Assembly (NCBI GenBank): GCA_910585295.1
Contig: CAJUDE010000052.1
Coordinates: 1 to 56,027, forward strand
Direction of reading: 5' to 3'
DNA from: an uncultured Lachnospiraceae bacterium
GTDB lineage: Bacteria > Bacillota > Clostridia > Lachnospirales > Lachnospiraceae
DNA length: 56,027 nt
Position 1 is the stretch's first letter; each line of letters starts with the position of its first letter. The notes below the pieces were generated by a model that saw only the letters and a program-made list of their open reading frames with translations, did not search any database and had not been told where the DNA came from. Below are positions 7,957-16,275 of the stretch, piece after piece. Both the position numbers and the translations under genes were made by a program.

Positions 7957-8463
7957 TCAAATTTTTCCAAATTTGTTGGAGACAACTGTACGCGGCTGGT
8001 CAGCATCCTCCTCCGATTCCCAAGGCAATACATCCCCTGGTTCCCGGAGGTAATTGAGTACCTGCCAGATACCTTCGCCTGTATAAGAGCTGACCTGGAA
8101 CACTGGCCTGCACCCAGCCATCTCCAACCAATGGTATGCCCTGTCTGGATTGCCGTCCTCACGGTCAATCTGCGTGACAATCCCAATCACAGGGCGATTG
8201 CAGGCAGCCGCACAGCATGGCGGATAAAGGGAATACGGCTCTGCCGCATTAAGCAGAAGCCCAACCACATCTGCCTCGTAGGAATATAATGCCAAAGCAC
8301 GGGCCAGTGTAGAAGTCTCCGCATACTCCCCTGGCGTGTCAATGACAACGTCATAATGATTAATATATTGCGTTTTGTGATAAGAAATCACATCACCCTT
8401 AAGCGCCTGTGTCAATGTGGTTTTCCCGCATTCACTACGCCCCATTAAAATGATTTTTTTCAT
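7957..8463 (-). CDS. pduV: PduV/EutP-type small GTPase of the microcompartment
   Basis: A 168-residue Ras-like GTPase of the EutP/PduV family. The P-loop GRSECGKTT is at 8-16, switch II DTPGEY at about 43-48, and the G4 motif reads TQID (instead of NKxD) near 117. It is the last gene of the pdu operon. Its ATG overlaps the pduU stop by 4 bp (ATGA), so translation is coupled. In Salmonella, PduV associates with the outside of the compartment and may link it to the cytoskeleton; here that is inferred by family only. No terminator is evident in the ~30 bp after the stop. Confidence 0.93.
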   Translation of the reverse strand: MKKIILMGRSECGKTTLTQALKGDVISYHKTQYINHYDVVIDTPGEYAETSTLARALALYSYEADVVGLLLNAAEPYSLYPPCCAAACNRPVIGIVTQIDREDGNPDRAYHWLEMAGCRPVFQVSSYTGEGIWQVLNYLREPGDVLPWESEEDADQPRTVVSNKFGKI

Positions 8464-8846
8464 GTTCTTGTAATCTCACATACTGTAAAGCCCAAACGGT
8501 TTTTTAAATAGGACAGGATATTGGAAACTGCAGACTGGACATTGGAAATCCGTCCTGTAAAAATCAGCGTCCCGCTGAAACGGTCAATAAATCCAATCTC
8601 TATCGGCGAGGTTTTCAGCGCGATATCGCCGGCAATAACGGATATCTCAGATGGACACATACTTAAAATCCCAATTGCCGACTGCTGATAATCCAGTTCC
8701 GGATTTAAGCCCAGCTTCTGGTAAATAATTTCGCCAGGACTGGCAATAATATGTGCCAAAGTGACCTGTTTACCAGGGACTGTTTCCTGAATGATGCGCA
8801 GCTTACCTTCTGCAGACGCGCCAATATCCAAAAGATTCATATCCAT
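8460..8846 (-). CDS. pduU: PduU-type shell protein (circularly permuted BMC domain)
   Basis: A 128-residue EutS/PduU-family hexameric shell protein. The N-terminal extension before RIIQETVPGKQVTLAHIIA is characteristic of PduU and forms a beta-barrel cap over the hexamer pore in known structures. GGAG lies 10 bp before the ATG at 8846. It sits between pduT and pduV, as in Salmonella. Somewhat longer than Salmonella PduU (about 116 residues). Confidence 0.93.
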   Translation of the reverse strand: MDMNLLDIGASAEGKLRIIQETVPGKQVTLAHIIASPGEIIYQKLGLNPELDYQQSAIGILSMCPSEISVIAGDIALKTSPIEIGFIDRFSGTLIFTGRISNVQSAVSNILSYLKNRLGFTVCEITRT

Positions 8847-8972
8847 TGCCGACTCACTCCTTTCTTTGATCTATTCTATATCCCCAACAGGCAAACGCCT
8901 TAACAGGGTACGGGCAGCAGCCCATCTTTGTTCCATCCAGTTATATTTCTCAAACAGGCTTACACTGCTGCA

Positions 8973-9521
8973 TCACATCAACTTTTCTAGTAATTTTTTA
9001 TGTGGTGACGGGATCACGCAGCTACTTGTAATCTCGCCAAATTCCGCCAACTGAGTGTTACAGGAATTCAATGCTGATTTCACGGCAGAAACCTCCCCCG
9101 TAAATATCAAATATCCTTTGCCGCCCAGCCCTCTGGCCACACGAACCTCCATAAGGGTAATGTTGGACGCCTTTGCCGCAATATCTGCAGCTTGTACCAC
9201 AGTCAGCGCCGACATTGTCTCCAACATACCAAGGGCAGTCACATGTTCTACATCAACTGTACCCACCAGAGCCGATGGTACAGATGCATGGACATTATTG
9301 ATGATATGATGGCAGATAAGGAAAGTCCCCGCAACCTGCCTGCCCTTTTCCATGGAGCTTTTCACTGCCCCCACCTGCCCGCTGATGATAATAATATATT
9401 TGCCTGGGCAGATAGCAGATGCCACCAATAACTCCACGTCCGCAGCCTTAAGCATTTCATCTGCAGACTGTATGCCTGCAGGGATGCTTTTCAGCTCCAA
9501 TAATCCAATTGACTTTCCCAT
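8973..9521 (-). CDS. pduT: PduT-type tandem-BMC shell protein with Fe-S cysteine
   Basis: About 182 residues with two BMC domains in tandem (about 1-88 and 92-182), forming a pseudohexameric trimer. The segment ICPGKYIIIISGQ carries the cysteine (about residue 38 from the chosen start) that corresponds to the single cysteine per subunit binding the pore [4Fe-4S] cluster in PduT. The second domain keeps the LGMLET motif. I chose the ATG at 9521 because AAAGG is correctly spaced from it and too close to the ATG two codons earlier. With PduS encoded immediately upstream, it likely passes electrons across the shell. Confidence 0.92.
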   Translation of the reverse strand: MGKSIGLLELKSIPAGIQSADEMLKAADVELLVASAICPGKYIIIISGQVGAVKSSMEKGRQVAGTFLICHHIINNVHASVPSALVGTVDVEHVTALGMLETMSALTVVQAADIAAKASNITLMEVRVARGLGGKGYLIFTGEVSAVKSALNSCNTQLAEFGEITSSCVIPSPHKKLLEKLM

Positions 9522-9579
9522 ACGCATATCCTTTCTAACCTTCTGCCAAACTTAATCAGGTTGACAACAAATCTATCTT

Positions 9580-10905
9580 TTATGCCTGAATCACAATGCT
9601 GCCATCTTCAATAGCTGCCACAGTCCCAGAAATGCTTGCATGGAGGTTCGCCCCCAATTTATCCTTCGGGATGCGGGCAATCAAATCACCTTTCTCCACT
9701 TGGCTGCCCACATTTACCACTGGTTCTGCCGGCGCCCCTACATTCTGGTGAAGCGGCAGCGTGACTTTTCCGTATACAGGCGTATTATGCTCCTCCATAG
9801 GCGCGTCCACATCATAGGCTGCAAGGCCAAGCTGATGGATAAGCTTATGCACCGGATAACGCTTATATTCCCGGAAAGGCGCGCCATGCTCCGGTTTATT
9901 ATTCAAGCTGTTACGGATACCCTGCCCGCCTAAAATGCCCTTAAGGTTCCCATTTAATTTCCAAGGCTGAAGCCCCATTACGCAAGCATACTCACATAGT
10001 CGGCAGCCGCAGCAGAGGTAGGCGTTCATTGGGGTTTGCGCCGGGTCACACATGCTTCCATAAGCCGCTAAGCGCATTAGCTTGTGCGGCTGGATACGAT
10101 GCCCCAGCAACCCCCGCGGGCAAACCTCAGAACACAGGGAACACTGCATGCACGCAGTCGCCGCCTGCCGCATGGAAAGCCCCAAAGGACGTTCCAGGCT
10201 GTTCAAAAGGGGATGGCCCGCCGGAACCACAATAAGCCCTTTTGTCGTTTTTGTGATTGCGCTTTCTGGAGGAACCAAACGTCCCATCATAGGCCCGCCA
10301 TTAATAATACGGTATTCAAGGACAGCAGGGCCGCCTGCCAGCTCCAATGCCTCTGCCACGGTAATTCCCAGAGGGACCTTGACCGTTTTTGGCGTACGCA
10401 CAGCGCCTGTAAGCGTGACATACTTTTCTGTGACTGGCTGCCCGTCAACGGCATCCAATACATTTAAAGCAGTCTCTACATTTGTCACCACAACGCCCAC
10501 ATTAATAGGGATTCCCCCTTCTGGGACAACTCTGCCCGTGACTTCATAGACAATCACCTGCTCATCGCCTGCTGGGTAAAATGCACCCAGCAAATGCAGC
10601 CGCAGTTTAGGATAGTTTGCCAACTCACGTTGTAAGGCTTCGGCAGCAGTATGGTAATGTTCTTTCAATGCCACAATGCCTTCGTTTGCCCCCAAATGTG
10701 TAACAATTTTATCTAAGGCCTCAAGCAGCCGCCCGGCCTGTTTTGCCATAAGCTGCTGGTCTACCCGCAAGAGCGGCTCACACTCAGCGCCGTTAATAAT
10801 TACGGTTTCTGCTTTGGCATTCAGCTTCACATGGGTAGGGAAGCCTGCGCCCCCTGCGCCGACAATGCCGGCGCTTTCCACTAAGGCTGTTAAATTTTCT
10901 TGCAT
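9580..10905 (-). CDS. pduS: PduS cobalamin reductase (RnfC-like Fe-S flavoprotein)
   Basis: About 441 residues. The N-terminal Gly-rich GIVGAGGAGFPTHVKL and the following NADH/FMN-binding region match RnfC/PduS proteins. Two ferredoxin-type motifs, CMQCSLCSEVCP and CCGCRLCEYACV, lie in the middle, and a biotinyl/lipoyl-like barrel sits at the C-terminus (about 375-441). PduS reduces cob(III)alamin to cob(II)/cob(I)alamin for adenosylation by PduO, so inactive cofactor can be recycled inside the compartment. The start at 10905 follows GGGGAGGTGGC. A 17-codon N-terminal extension overlapping pduP is possible but has no ribosome-binding site. Confidence 0.95.
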   Translation of the reverse strand: MQENLTALVESAGIVGAGGAGFPTHVKLNAKAETVIINGAECEPLLRVDQQLMAKQAGRLLEALDKIVTHLGANEGIVALKEHYHTAAEALQRELANYPKLRLHLLGAFYPAGDEQVIVYEVTGRVVPEGGIPINVGVVVTNVETALNVLDAVDGQPVTEKYVTLTGAVRTPKTVKVPLGITVAEALELAGGPAVLEYRIINGGPMMGRLVPPESAITKTTKGLIVVPAGHPLLNSLERPLGLSMRQAATACMQCSLCSEVCPRGLLGHRIQPHKLMRLAAYGSMCDPAQTPMNAYLCCGCRLCEYACVMGLQPWKLNGNLKGILGGQGIRNSLNNKPEHGAPFREYKRYPVHKLIHQLGLAAYDVDAPMEEHNTPVYGKVTLPLHQNVGAPAEPVVNVGSQVEKGDLIARIPKDKLGANLHASISGTVAAIEDGSIVIQA

Positions 10906-10922
10906 AGGAGCCACCTCCCCAA

Positions 10923-12338
10923 TCAGCGAACATCCATCCCTCCGACAAGCACACATCTGCGCCGCCGGGCAAAGGATTTGGCTGAAGTCAGTCCCTCTCC
11001 GGTAGGTCCGGCAATGGTAAACGTTGTATAACCTTCACCGCCTACGCCGATTCCGGCATAGGAAGGGCCATTTTTCACAAAAATTGTTGTTTGGATCAGT
11101 TTTGCCATTTTGGTCAGCTTATCTACATTACGTGAATGCATAATTGCTGTATGGCGGTTGCCATGCTCTACACGGATAGCCATCTCAATCCCTGCATCCA
11201 CATCTGGCACCCGTACAACAGGCAGGATAGGCATCATCAATTCCACCTGTACAAAAGGATGGCTTTCATCAGCCTGCACCAGGATAACCCGCACAGAATC
11301 ATCTACCTGAACCCCTACCTGCCCTAAAATGTATTTAGCGCTCTTGCCTACAAAAGAAGTCACAGGGCTTTTGCCACTCTCCTGAACCACCAATTTCACA
11401 AGCTTGTCAATAAGCTCTGGATCCTTTAATTCATAAGCCCCATGCTTCTTCATATTGAAGATGAGGTAATCTGCTGCAGAATCCACAACAATAACCTCTT
11501 TCTCCGCGATACAAGGAAGATTGTTGTCAAAACAGCAGCCATCAATAATATCTTTTCCTGCTTTTTCAATATTTGCAGTCTCATCCACTACCACAGGAGG
11601 GTTGCCTGCACCTGCCCCAATAGCCTTCTTGCCGCTAGAAAGGACAGTCTTTACAATGCCAGGCCCGCCCGTTGCCACCAGCATACGCACTAGGGGATGC
11701 CCCATCATAGCGTTTGTATTTTCAATGGAAGGCTTGGATACAGTGACCACCAAATTTGGCGGCGCGCCTAATTCAGCCAAGGCGCGATTAATCAGCCGAA
11801 CCAAATGTAAGGAAACATTTTTAGCCCTTGGATGGGGGCTAAAAACAACACTGTTGCCTGCAGCCAGCATTCCGATGGAATTGCAGATTATTGTTTCTGT
11901 AGGGTTTGTGGTAGGCGTAATTGCCCCAATCACCCCAAAAGGAGAATATTCTACCAGAGTAAGCCCATCATCGCCTGTCATTGCATCTGTTGTTAAATCT
12001 TCTATCCCTGGCGTTTTCGTGGCTGCAAGCCTGTTCTTTATTATTTTATGCTCAAAATTTCCCATTTCAGTCTCTTCCACGGATTGACGGGAAATATACT
12101 CCAGGTTCTCCTGGTTGAGCACCACATCGCGGATAGCCTGCACATAAGCAGCCCTGTCATGCATTGTGCAGTTTAAATATTGCCGCTGCGCACAAGCAGC
12201 AGCCTCTACTGCATCATCCATGTTTTCAAAAATGCCCCAATTCCCGCCGCTTGTTTCTGTGCAGGGGCTAGAATCGCCCTCCAGCCGGTCCAAAACTGCA
12301 TTTACTATGCCCGCTACTACGCGTTCATCAATATTCAT
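10923..12338 (-). CDS. pduP: PduP CoA-acylating propionaldehyde dehydrogenase
   Basis: A 471-residue aldehyde dehydrogenase converting propionaldehyde, CoA and NAD+ to propionyl-CoA and NADH. The catalytic cysteine is C276 in DNNLPCIAEK. Residues 1-20 form an amphipathic helix followed by a linker (to about 35), the classic encapsulation peptide first shown for PduP. The start has AAGGAGGGAAAGC upstream. It lies between pduO and pduS; length is near that of Salmonella PduP (464). Confidence 0.96.
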   Translation of the reverse strand: MNIDERVVAGIVNAVLDRLEGDSSPCTETSGGNWGIFENMDDAVEAAACAQRQYLNCTMHDRAAYVQAIRDVVLNQENLEYISRQSVEETEMGNFEHKIIKNRLAATKTPGIEDLTTDAMTGDDGLTLVEYSPFGVIGAITPTTNPTETIICNSIGMLAAGNSVVFSPHPRAKNVSLHLVRLINRALAELGAPPNLVVTVSKPSIENTNAMMGHPLVRMLVATGGPGIVKTVLSSGKKAIGAGAGNPPVVVDETANIEKAGKDIIDGCCFDNNLPCIAEKEVIVVDSAADYLIFNMKKHGAYELKDPELIDKLVKLVVQESGKSPVTSFVGKSAKYILGQVGVQVDDSVRVILVQADESHPFVQVELMMPILPVVRVPDVDAGIEMAIRVEHGNRHTAIMHSRNVDKLTKMAKLIQTTIFVKNGPSYAGIGVGGEGYTTFTIAGPTGEGLTSAKSFARRRRCVLVGGMDVR

Positions 12339-12350
12339 TGCTTTCCCTCC

Positions 12351-13334
12351 TTACAAGGACATTGCATAACGTGCAATCTCCATATCCTGTTCTACCGTGC
12401 CGCCGGAAACGCCGATGCCTCCCACGGTCTGTCCATCAACTATATAAGGAAAACCGCCTCCGAACAGGATAATTTTTCCCGGCGCAGCATTCCCAATCCC
12501 ATAGAGTGGGCCGTCTGGCCGTGCTGCCGCGCCCAATTCATGGGTTGGCATATGGAACGCATTGGCGGTATATGCTTTTCCAGCAGATACTTCTACGCTG
12601 CCTGCGAACGCGCCTTCCATCCGTTCAAGCAGCAGCAGGTTACCCCCGCTGTCAACGGCAGAAAAGACCACCGGAACGCCCAGCTCCCGTGATTTTTCCT
12701 TAGCCCTCCCTGCCATATGCTCAAGAACCTCCAAGGAAATCGGAGGCAGGCTGCCTTTATGCCCTGCTAATACATCCTTTACCATATTCGTCACCTTCTC
12801 CCGCATCTCTTCCTGAGCCACTGTCTCCTCCTGGAGGCGTGCCATAGCATAAGTGGCGTCAGATAAACGGTTGACGTAACGCATCACTACTTCACGGACA
12901 AAATGGCCGCTTGCCAGCTCCACCATGCGCCGTTCTGCACGCCTTACAATCGTCCGTGCTACATGAAGGGCAGATGACGCCGGATCCACGCCAGGAACTA
13001 CAAAATGTGTCATTTTCCCAGTTGTCTCCGTACATGTATCCACCACATGTTCCAAGAAAACCACATCTTCCTCGGAAATCAAGCCTTTTAACTTAGAAAC
13101 GCCATCTTTGTCGCTGGCCAGTTCTGCCCCAAGGGAAAACAACCTCCCCTGGATGGTATGTATGGTGGTCCTTATATACTCCTGGCTTGTATTGGAATAG
13201 GCCAGCCCCAACATGGAATTTGCTTCGTCGATGGTGCCATAGCACTCGACCTGAAGGTCGGATTTGCTGACCCTCGATCCGCCTACCAAGCTGGTCTGGC
13301 CCTTATCACCAGTTTTTGTATACAAATTTGCCAT
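12351..13334 (-). CDS. pduO: PduO ATP:cob(I)alamin adenosyltransferase with HbpS-like C-domain
   Basis: A 327-residue two-domain protein. Residues 1-185 are a PduO-type adenosyltransferase, with the ATP-binding TKTGDKGQTSLVGG at about 6-19 and RRAERRMVEL near 150. Residues about 200-327 match the GlcG/HbpS family, which in PduO can bind haem. It makes adenosylcobalamin, the diol dehydratase cofactor. Its ATG overlaps the pduN stop by 4 bp and follows GGAGGTGAGCTG. Together with PduS it regenerates cofactor within the compartment. Confidence 0.95.
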   Translation of the reverse strand: MANLYTKTGDKGQTSLVGGSRVSKSDLQVECYGTIDEANSMLGLAYSNTSQEYIRTTIHTIQGRLFSLGAELASDKDGVSKLKGLISEEDVVFLEHVVDTCTETTGKMTHFVVPGVDPASSALHVARTIVRRAERRMVELASGHFVREVVMRYVNRLSDATYAMARLQEETVAQEEMREKVTNMVKDVLAGHKGSLPPISLEVLEHMAGRAKEKSRELGVPVVFSAVDSGGNLLLLERMEGAFAGSVEVSAGKAYTANAFHMPTHELGAAARPDGPLYGIGNAAPGKIILFGGGFPYIVDGQTVGGIGVSGGTVEQDMEIARYAMSL

Positions 13335-13600
13335 CAGCTCACCTCCACACTGTCCACAATGCCCACGATGGACGTATCCACCGGAGCCGAGCCATCGCCA
13401 AAAACATAACGTGCTGAACTGCCTTTGCAGACAATCACTATCTCACCTGTACCAGCCCCTACAGAATCCACGGCAATTTCAGTTGAGCCTTCCCTCTCCA
13501 GGCGTTCAGTCAGTTTTTCAACCATTAAAAGCTTCATACCAATCAAATTTTCATTTTTGCTGGTAGAAACCACGGTGCCAATCACTCTTCCTAGATACAT
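13334..13600 (-). CDS. pduN: PduN pentameric vertex protein (EutN/CcmL family)
   Basis: An 88-residue protein of the bacterial microcompartment vertex family, which forms pentamers capping the 12 icosahedral vertices. Family features are MYLGRVIGTVVSTSKNENL at the N-terminus and VGAGTGEIVIVCKGSSAR in the middle. It is needed for shell closure. It lies between the PduM-like flavoprotein gene and pduO, with AGGTGGG before the start. Confidence 0.95.
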   Translation of the reverse strand: MYLGRVIGTVVSTSKNENLIGMKLLMVEKLTERLEREGSTEIAVDSVGAGTGEIVIVCKGSSARYVFGDGSAPVDTSIVGIVDSVEVS

Positions 13601-13614
13601 TTATCCCACCTGCC

Positions 13615-14475
13615 TTATGATTCAATCTTTATGCAAATACCCCGCCGACGGGCTTCATCTGATGCCAACTGGGTAATAATTGTCCTCTTAGGGACAATCA
13701 CCGTAGCATTATTTGGATAAGGGTTTATATGCTTGCCACTAAACACGCGCCCTTCCATTTCTGCCCGGAATGTCCCTGCACCCATTGCTGCTTGCGGCTT
13801 TCCCATTGTTGGCGTTTTTGGTTCTGGCTTCACAGAAGAAGGGACAGAAGCAAAACTCATAATCGCTTTTCGAGCCGCCTCATCCAATTTATCCGAAGTC
13901 GTCAACAACGCGCCAAAGCTTTTTAGGGCATCTTTATTTTCCCGCAGCTTACCCTTAAGGGCCTCTGCCATCCGAAATCCCCGGCGTATGCGTTCGGGAT
14001 TGTCTGGACAGCAGCCGTCCACTGCCACTACCACATTTTTCCCGCGCATCAGCCCATCCAGGATAATGGCAGAGGCTGGGGTGTCCGCCATGCATGCAGC
14101 CACATGGGCTGCAGTGTTCACTGTCATAGTGGGGACCAAAATTGTGTCATATCGGGCGGTAAGAGCCTCTGGTGAATCCCCGGGTTTTTCTATCCAAAAT
14201 TCTTCCGGTTCCAAGGCAGAACGGATTGCTGATGTATCCAATATCTCGGCAGCGCTCCTAGTCAGCAGCACCCGGTAGGTAAAACCTTCCTGACGGCGCA
14301 GTGTCTGCAAGCATTTCAGTCCAGGCTCAATCCCCATATTTGAGCCTGTATAAACTACCAATGCCTGTTTTTGGCGGTCCAAAAGCTTTTGCACCACCCG
14401 TTCCGCAAGCACCTGCGCTACGATACTATGGATATATTGCTCCTGTTCCGTCAACGCCTCCACCCCCTTACTCAC
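13615..14475 (-). CDS. PduM-like protein with a flavoprotein-type domain
   Basis: About 280-286 residues. The C-terminal ~40 residues (VPKRTIITQLASDEARRRG) resemble the end of Salmonella PduM, a small protein of unclear role in compartment assembly. The larger N-terminal part (about 35-190) looks like a Rossmann-type flavoprotein fold related to phosphopantothenoylcysteine decarboxylases (YTGSNMGIEP, ILVPTMTVNTAAHVA). Residues about 8-30 form a possible targeting helix. The start may be the GTG at 14475, overlapping the eutJ stop, or the TTG at 14454, which has GGGTGGAGGCG before it. It occupies the pduM position, between eutJ and pduN. I leave the symbol empty because the length and fold differ from classical PduM. 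Confidence 0.75.
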   Translation of the reverse strand: MSKGVEALTEQEQYIHSIVAQVLAERVVQKLLDRQKQALVVYTGSNMGIEPGLKCLQTLRRQEGFTYRVLLTRSAAEILDTSAIRSALEPEEFWIEKPGDSPEALTARYDTILVPTMTVNTAAHVAACMADTPASAIILDGLMRGKNVVVAVDGCCPDNPERIRRGFRMAEALKGKLRENKDALKSFGALLTTSDKLDEAARKAIMSFASVPSSVKPEPKTPTMGKPQAAMGAGTFRAEMEGRVFSGKHINPYPNNATVIVPKRTIITQLASDEARRRGICIKIES

Positions 14476-15295
14476 TGCAATTCATGGCAATGCCCAAAGG
14501 TGTGACCAGCAATGGCGCCACTGGCTTCACCACAGGGATGCCAAGATATTTTTCAAAGACATCCTCAAATTGAGTAAAACAGCATGCACCGCCTACTACA
14601 TATACTGTGTCTACGGGGTATTCTTCCAAACTCCGCTTGACGATTGCTGCCATTTTTTCTACTACTGGCTTCACCACAGGAAAAACATTTGATTCCTCGG
14701 CTGGGTCGCGCTTCATTTTTTCAGCCTCTTGCGTGCTGCATCCGTAAAACCCTGCCAGCACTAAGGTCATGTGGGTGCCTCCCGTAGGCTCGTCACTAGT
14801 ATAAATGACTTTCCCATTTTCCAAAATGCTAATCCCGGTAGTTCCACCGCCTACGTCCACAACAGCGCCATCTGTAATGCCCAAAACAGCCGCTGCGGCA
14901 GTAGGTTCATCTATAATTTCAGTCAGCCGAAACCCGGCTGACTCCACCACATTACCAATAGCTTTTACATTACCTGCCATAATCCCTGGTGGAATTGCAC
15001 ATGCGCCTGCATCCAATGCCTCGCCCAGCAATTCTTCCAGTTGCCCCTTTAGCTCTGTCACAGCCCGCACAGCGCCTATGTAATCTACCACGATGCCGTC
15101 ACGGACTACAGTGGATGGGAAAGTGGCGCCGGCCACTGGCCGGTTATCTTTATCCACCACTGCCAGGACAATATTTGCCGTTCCCAAATCCACCCCTGTG
15201 CGTAAAGGCCCTTCCCAATCTTTTTTCTCGCCGTTCTCTATTAGGCGTTCAAATTCCAGCAATGTTTCATTGCACTGTGCCATATCGAAACCCAT
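14468..15295 (-). CDS. eutJ: EutJ-type Hsp70/actin-fold chaperone
   Basis: About 275 residues of the ASKHA fold. Phosphate-binding loops are TGVDLGTANI (about 34-43) and DVGGGTTGIS in the middle, and an adenosine-motif-like VVGGACC lies near the C-terminus. EutJ proteins occur in ethanolamine operons and in Firmicutes pdu operons; the role is thought to be chaperone-like but is not established. I start at 15295, after GTGGAGGGAGTGCAT. It overlaps the next gene by a few bases. Its presence distinguishes this operon from the Salmonella one. Confidence 0.9.
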   Translation of the reverse strand: MGFDMAQCNETLLEFERLIENGEKKDWEGPLRTGVDLGTANIVLAVVDKDNRPVAGATFPSTVVRDGIVVDYIGAVRAVTELKGQLEELLGEALDAGACAIPPGIMAGNVKAIGNVVESAGFRLTEIIDEPTAAAAVLGITDGAVVDVGGGTTGISILENGKVIYTSDEPTGGTHMTLVLAGFYGCSTQEAEKMKRDPAEESNVFPVVKPVVEKMAAIVKRSLEEYPVDTVYVVGGACCFTQFEDVFEKYLGIPVVKPVAPLLVTPLGIAMNCSE

Positions 15296-15315
15296 ATGCA
15301 CTCCCTCCACTGCCT

Positions 15316-15963
15316 TTAATCTAGTATGATATATGCCCGGTCGCCATTTTTCACGCCCAGGGCATTAGCCTCTTCCACGTCAATATGCATCTCGGGAGCA
15401 AATTTCTCAGATACGCGCAATAACACGTTGTTCAGAACCGCGCCGCGTGGGCCGTCTATCTCCACTTGGGCAATCTGCCCATCGTGTACGCCCATGCGCT
15501 CTGCGGTTACAAGATCTAGATGGATATGGCGAAGAGCGGCGATTACGCCTCTTTTCATCTCCACTTCCCCTTTAGGGCCAATTACTTTTATGCCAGGCGT
15601 TCCCTCCAGCTTGCCCGATTCCCGGACTGGAGGGTGTACGCCAAGCACAAAACCATCACTGATGGAAATTTCCAACTGGGATTCATTGCGTAGAGGGCCA
15701 AGCACACGTACACGTTTCAATTCGCCTTTTGGGCCTTGGACTGTCACTGTTTCTGCAGCAGCATACTGGCCTGGCTGTAAATCTTTCACTGGCGTCAATT
15801 CGCTGCCTGCCCCAAACAAGATATCCATATCTGCCCGATTTAAATGAATATGGCGGTTAGAAATACCGATGGGGACAGAACGTTCCCATTTGCACAGTTC
15901 ATCCACCACTAATTTCACTACAAGGCGCAGGAACTCTTCCTGTGCGTATTGGCTTTTCTCCAC
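15316..15963 (-). CDS. pduL: PduL phosphotransacylase
   Basis: A 215-residue zinc-dependent phosphotransacylase converting propionyl-CoA and phosphate to propionyl-phosphate and CoA, so that CoA is recycled inside the shell. Zinc-ligand histidines are seen in SNRHIHLN (about 36-43) and RHIHLD (about 144-149), and a third family motif is MHIDVEEANALGVKNGDRA. The N-terminal ~25 residues form a hydrophobic helix consistent with an encapsulation peptide. The start is a GTG after GAGGGGGAATAAGCC. No acetate/propionate kinase gene (pduW) is present in the operon. Confidence 0.95.
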   Translation of the reverse strand: MEKSQYAQEEFLRLVVKLVVDELCKWERSVPIGISNRHIHLNRADMDILFGAGSELTPVKDLQPGQYAAAETVTVQGPKGELKRVRVLGPLRNESQLEISISDGFVLGVHPPVRESGKLEGTPGIKVIGPKGEVEMKRGVIAALRHIHLDLVTAERMGVHDGQIAQVEIDGPRGAVLNNVLLRVSEKFAPEMHIDVEEANALGVKNGDRAYIILD

Positions 15964-15978
15964 GGCTTATTCCCCCTC

Positions 15979-16254
15979 TCAAAGATCCTTAGGCAGGATT
16001 CTTTCCACATCTGTGTGTGGACGTGGAATAACGTGCTGTGATACAATCTCACCCACTTTTTCAGCGGCAGCGGCACCTGCATCTACAGATGCTTTGACTG
16101 CACCTACATCACCACGGACCATTACGGTCACAAGGCCTGAACCGATTTTCTCATAACCAATCAGCGTAACATTTGCTGATTTTGTCATGGCATCGGCTGC
16201 TTCAATGGCTCCAACAAGACCTTTCGTTTCTATCATGCCAAGAGCTTCACCCAT
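15979..16254 (-). CDS. pduJ: PduJ-type hexameric shell protein
   Basis: About 91 residues, single BMC domain. Typical sequence includes ALGMIETKGLVGAIEAADAM and the pore-side KIGSGLVTVMVRGDVGAVKA. Nearly identical in its core to PduA of this operon (23143-23421), implying a duplication. The start at 16254 follows GGAGGTTATTGTT. PduJ and PduA are the major facet proteins, and their pores admit propanediol in Salmonella. Confidence 0.95.
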   Translation of the reverse strand: MGEALGMIETKGLVGAIEAADAMTKSANVTLIGYEKIGSGLVTVMVRGDVGAVKASVDAGAAAAEKVGEIVSQHVIPRPHTDVERILPKDL

Positions 16255-16275
16255 AACAATAACCTCCAATCTATC

